A stretch of DNA of 64,000 nucleotides, taken from Pseudonocardia terrae. Lineage in GTDB: Bacteria > Actinomycetota > Actinomycetes > Mycobacteriales > Pseudonocardiaceae. Positions 61,632 to 64,000 of this stretch are shown piece by piece. Both the position numbers and the translations under genes were made by a program. The DNA is taken from assembly GCF_021343995.1 (NCBI RefSeq), contig NZ_JAJTTE010000044.1, forward strand, positions 1-64,000. Reading direction: 5' to 3'. The notes under the pieces were generated by a model. The model saw nothing but the letters and a program-made list of their open reading frames with translations, ran no database searches and was not told the origin of the DNA. Positions within the stretch are counted from its first letter, which is position 1. The number at the start of each line of letters is the position of its first letter.

Positions 61632-62192
61632 CTACACGTACTCCATCACCAGCACCGCGGCGGTGCCGGGTTCGAGGGCCTGGTAGGCGTGGGGGCGGTC
61701 TCCGGGGAAGCAGGCGTAGTCGCCGAGCCCGAGCTCGACCTCCTCGCCCTCCGGCCCGGCCAGCCACCGCCCCGCCGTGACGACCATGTGCTCGGTCGTC
61801 CCCGGGATGTGCGCGTGGGCGGTGCGGGGAGGGCCGGGTTCGGCGGTGATCACGTGCAGGTCGCGCCGGGCCCCGGGCGGGCAGGCGGCCAGCAGGGTGC
61901 CGGTGAAGGGGGAGTGCTCGCTCGGGATCACCACGCCCTCCCCGGCCCGCACCACCCGCACGGTCCGCGCCGGGGGGTCGACCAGCCGCGAGAAGGGGAC
62001 GTCGAGCACGACGGCGATCGCCCACAGTGTCTCGACGCTCGGGTTCCCCGCTCCCGCCTCGAGCTGCGACAGCGTGGACTTGGCGATCCCCGCCCGCCGC
62101 GCGAGCTCGCCGAGGGAGAGCTCCCGGCGGGTCCGCTCGCGCCGCACGGCGGAGGCGATGGCCGCGAGCGGCGTGCTCTCCGTTCGATTCAT
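61632..62192 (-). CDS. XRE-family regulator with C-terminal cupin
   Basis: A protein of 186 residues. A Cro/C1-type HTH is at ~10-65 (LSLGELARRAGIAKSTLSQLEAGAGNPSVETLWAIA). A cupin sensor is at ~95-186 (TAHAHIPGTTEHMVVTAGRWLAGP, YACFPGDRPHAYQALEPG). It is divergent from azlCD with 53 nt between starts, the usual layout for an exporter and its regulator, so it most likely senses an amino acid and controls azlCD. GGGAGACC precedes the ATG. Confidence 0.92.
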   Translation of the reverse strand: MNRTESTPLAAIASAVRRERTRRELSLGELARRAGIAKSTLSQLEAGAGNPSVETLWAIAVVLDVPFSRLVDPPARTVRVVRAGEGVVIPSEHSPFTGTLLAACPPGARRDLHVITAEPGPPRTAHAHIPGTTEHMVVTAGRWLAGPEGEEVELGLGDYACFPGDRPHAYQALEPGTAAVLVMEYV

Positions 62193-62245
62193 CGGTCTCC
62201 CTATCCGGTTTGACGAACGCCCCGACGGTGTTCATCCTAGCGGCC

Positions 62246-62926
62246 ATGTGTTCGGCACGGCGAACGGCTCTGGGGCGCGGTGACCTCCGCGACGCCTTGG
62301 CGCTCGGGGCGGCGATCACGGTCGTCGGGATGTCCTTCGGGGCGCTCGCGGCGGCCGCCGGGGTCCCGCCGCTGCTCGCGGTGGCGATGTCGGTACTGGT
62401 CTTCGCGGGCGGCTCGCAGTTCCTCGCCGTGGCGGTGGTCGCCGCGGGCGGGGCACCGGTCGCCGCGGTGGCGGCCGGGCAGCTGCTGAACCTGCGGCAC
62501 CTGCCGTTCGGGCTGGCCATCGGCGACCTCGCGGGCCGGACGCTCCCGGCCCGGCTCCTCGGGGCCCACATCCTGATCGACGAGAACGTCGCCTTCGCCC
62601 GGGCACGGGGGACCGGCCCGCGCGCCCGGGCGGCGTACCGGGCCTGCGGTGCGCTGCTGTTCGTCGGCTGGAACGCCGGGACCGTCGTCGGCCTGCTGGC
62701 CGGGTCGGCGGTGCCCGACCCGGCCTCGTTCGGGGTCGACGCGGCGTTCCCGGCGGCCCTGCTGGCGCTCCTGTTGCCCTCGCTGCGCGCGCCCGACGCC
62801 CGCCGGGTGGGCCTCGGCGCGGCCGTCGTCGCGCTGGCGGCCACACCGTTCCTCCCGCCCGGGCTGCCGGTGCTGGTCGCGCTCCTGGGCCTCCTGCTCG
62901 CGGGGCGGACGGAGGCGGAGCGATGA
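62246..62926 (+). CDS. azlC: AzlC family branched-chain amino acid exporter, large subunit
   Basis: A protein of 226 residues with AzlC blocks. These are ALGAAITVVGMSFGALAAAAGVPPLLAVAMSVLVFAGGSQFLAV, the loop LLNLRHLPFGLAIGD, and DENVAFARARG. About seven membrane segments are predicted. With AzlD it exports branched-chain amino acids or analogues. ATG 62246 has no Shine-Dalgarno; TTTGAC (62209-62214) and CATCCT (62233-62238) could form a promoter giving a leaderless transcript. It ends in an ATGA overlap with azlD. Confidence 0.9.
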   Translation: MCSARRTALGRGDLRDALALGAAITVVGMSFGALAAAAGVPPLLAVAMSVLVFAGGSQFLAVAVVAAGGAPVAAVAAGQLLNLRHLPFGLAIGDLAGRTLPARLLGAHILIDENVAFARARGTGPRARAAYRACGALLFVGWNAGTVVGLLAGSAVPDPASFGVDAAFPAALLALLLPSLRAPDARRVGLGAAVVALAATPFLPPGLPVLVALLGLLLAGRTEAER

Positions 62927-63231
62927 CCTGGACCGCCGTCCTCGCCCTCGCCGTCGGCACCTACCTGGTCCGGCTGGCCGGGATCCTGTTGCGCGACAAG
63001 GTCACGCTCCCGCACCGGCTCGCCCGGCTCACCGGTCTCGGCGCGACCGCCCTCCTGGTCGCCCTGGTCGCGACCGCCGCGCTGACCGAGGCCGGCGGGT
63101 TCGCCGGCTGGGCCCGCCCTGCCGGGGTGCTCGTGGGCGGCGTGGCCGCGTGGCTCAAGGTGCCGTTCGTGCTGGTCGTGGTGCTCGCCGCCGGGACCAC
63201 GGCGGGCCTGCGCGCTCTCGGCGTCGCATGA
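62923..63231 (+). CDS. azlD: AzlD family branched-chain amino acid exporter, small subunit
   Basis: A protein of 102 residues with four hydrophobic segments: VLALAVGTYLVRLAGILL, LGATALLVALVATAAL, GVLVGGVAAWLKVPFVLVVVLAA. The TYLxRLxGxLL and WLKVPF patterns are typical of AzlD. Its ATG overlaps the azlC stop, so both subunits are made in step. Confidence 0.92.
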   Translation: MTWTAVLALAVGTYLVRLAGILLRDKVTLPHRLARLTGLGATALLVALVATAALTEAGGFAGWARPAGVLVGGVAAWLKVPFVLVVVLAAGTTAGLRALGVA

Positions 63232-63263
63232 TCGGGATGGCGGGCTCGCACCCGCTCTGACGG

Positions 63264-63911
63264 TCAGGCGAAGTCGACGGTCACACAGCCGATCCGGTCG
63301 CCCGCGGTCCCGGCCTTACCCGGCTCGGTCGCCGTCCGCATCGCGTGGATCACGACGGACTGCGGGGCGGCCTGGGCGGTGAACGCCCACTGGGCCTGGG
63401 TCGCGGTCACCGAGGCTGCGCCCTGCGCATCGGTGGTGAAGTCCAGCCACACCTCGTTCTGCGGGTTGGCGTAGGCCGGGTCGACGCTCGGGCTCACCGG
63501 GTCCGGGACGTGCTGGAAGTGCGCGCCGGAGTCCGCGGCGGCGGGGCCGCACGGCTTCTGGTGGGCGTGCGAGCCGTAGGTGCGGTTCGGCACCAGCCCC
63601 GTGACCGCGAGGGTGACGGTCGAGCTGGTGCCCTCCGTCGAGGAGGTCACCTTCGCCGTCGCGCCGGCCGGCACCAGCTCGGGATTGTAGGTGATCGCGG
63701 CGCCGGTGGTGCCGAAGGTCGCCTCGACGGCGACCCCGGGCGCGGCGCTGCCCGAGGTGCCCGCGGCCGGCGCGGCCTGGGCCGTCGGGACGGCGGGTGT
63801 GCCGGTCTCGGTGGACGCGGACTGCGACGGCGACGAACACCCGACGAGCGCGACGGACAGGACAGCCAGCGCCGGCAGGAGGAGTCGGTGGAAGGTGCGC
63901 GGTGGGACCAT
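63264..63911 (-). CDS. Cu/Zn superoxide dismutase-family lipoprotein
   Basis: A protein of 215 residues. A lipoprotein signal (LLLPALAVLSVALVGCSS) anchors it at the outer face of the membrane; Ser/Thr/Ala linker follows to ~residue 60. The domain has the SOD Cu-site strand YGSHAHQKPCGP (His-x-His), GAHFQHVPDP and a late His in VVIHAMR, plus paired Cys (KPCG, RIGCV). The zinc loop looks reduced, so it may be a Cu-only or catalytically altered SOD relative. The ATG lies 6 nt after TATGTC on the minus strand, suggesting a leaderless transcript. An upstream palindrome resembles a CsoR site. Confidence 0.8.
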   Translation of the reverse strand: MVPPRTFHRLLLPALAVLSVALVGCSSPSQSASTETGTPAVPTAQAAPAAGTSGSAAPGVAVEATFGTTGAAITYNPELVPAGATAKVTSSTEGTSSTVTLAVTGLVPNRTYGSHAHQKPCGPAAADSGAHFQHVPDPVSPSVDPAYANPQNEVWLDFTTDAQGAASVTATQAQWAFTAQAAPQSVVIHAMRTATEPGKAGTAGDRIGCVTVDFA

Positions 63912-63922
63912 GGATCAGACAT

Positions 63923-63935
63923 ACCCCATGGGGGT
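63923..63935. promoter_or_regulatory. CsoR-like palindrome upstream of the SOD lipoprotein
   Basis: ACCCC-ATG-GGGGT is a perfect 5-bp inverted repeat with a 3-nt centre, flanked as ATACCCCATGGGGGTGT. G-tract palindromes of this form are bound by CsoR/RcnR-family metal sensors. It overlaps the probable promoter of the lipoprotein gene and could also serve a gene starting beyond the window edge. Confidence 0.45.
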
Positions 63936-64000
63936 GTGATCACCGGGGTCCGCCGCGCCCGGTGGCCCTATCGTGGCGCCGGAGGTCCGGCGGAGGAGGA
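63936..64000 (+). promoter_or_regulatory. Probable promoter and Shine-Dalgarno of a gene beyond the window
   Basis: TATCGT (63969-63974) could be a -10, and GGAGGAGGA ends the window, so a rightward gene divergent from the SOD lipoprotein probably starts just outside. Nothing of its coding sequence is visible. Confidence 0.35.

Overview
High-GC DNA with GTG-rich starts, 4-bp GTGA/ATGA gene overlaps and many genes that begin 6-8 nt after a TANNNT box (leaderless style). This is an actinobacterium; gene content and order point to the Pseudonocardiaceae/mycolata side of the phylum (inference). The window is chromosomal: it carries uvrB, uvrA, thrS, pdxS and the phosphatidylinositol-mannoside (PIM) genes. 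No rRNA, tRNA, CRISPR array, transposase or integrase was seen.

Layout. 0-5 kb: the end of a repeat-rich gene, a membrane-anchored Thr/Pro-rich protein, a DUF402 gene, uvrB and a GT87 mannosyltransferase-like gene. 5-12.4 kb: a deletion scar joining the tails of a LysR regulator and an EamA transporter, an AcoR-like GAF regulator, an ABC-2 permease coupled to an unusual secreted S15-hydrolase/ABC-ATPase fusion, and a noncoding ~0.75 kb array of palindromic repeats. 12.4-27 kb: a Tat-exported phosphatase, a TerC gene behind a likely yybP-ykoY (Mn2+) riboswitch, a phosphoesterase/FKBP pair, a MOSC protein, an MFS transporter behind a 12-codon leader ORF, an S9 peptidase, two decayed acyl-CoA genes, an LCP ligase and several membrane proteins. 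27-31 kb: an MBL hydrolase and uvrA with a near-consensus LexA box. 31-48 kb: a SWIM/SNF2 pair, a pirin/GNAT operon, an SMP-30/PPOX pair, a three-gene reverse operon, a SpoIIE-type phosphatase, a P-loop kinase, an orphan HicB-like gene, a class A PBP and a frameshifted esterase.

48.5-52.2 kb holds the most unusual set: three consecutive same-strand genes whose N-termini look like divergent Roadblock/LC7 domains, two of them with very long low-complexity tails. 52.4-59.5 kb is the conserved thrS-HIT-pgsA-acyltransferase-pimA block followed by pdxS. The window ends with a GH16-like secreted protein, an XRE-cupin regulator divergent from azlCD, and a Cu/Zn-SOD-family lipoprotein behind a CsoR-like palindrome.

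Functional themes are DNA repair (UvrA, UvrB, SNF2), envelope building (PBP, LCP, PIM enzymes, GH16) and metal handling (TerC riboswitch, SOD lipoprotein). A further theme is decay by internal deletion: LysR/EamA, acyl-CoA ligase, enoyl-CoA hydratase, MFS, AraC-VOC and the esterase all look shortened or broken.
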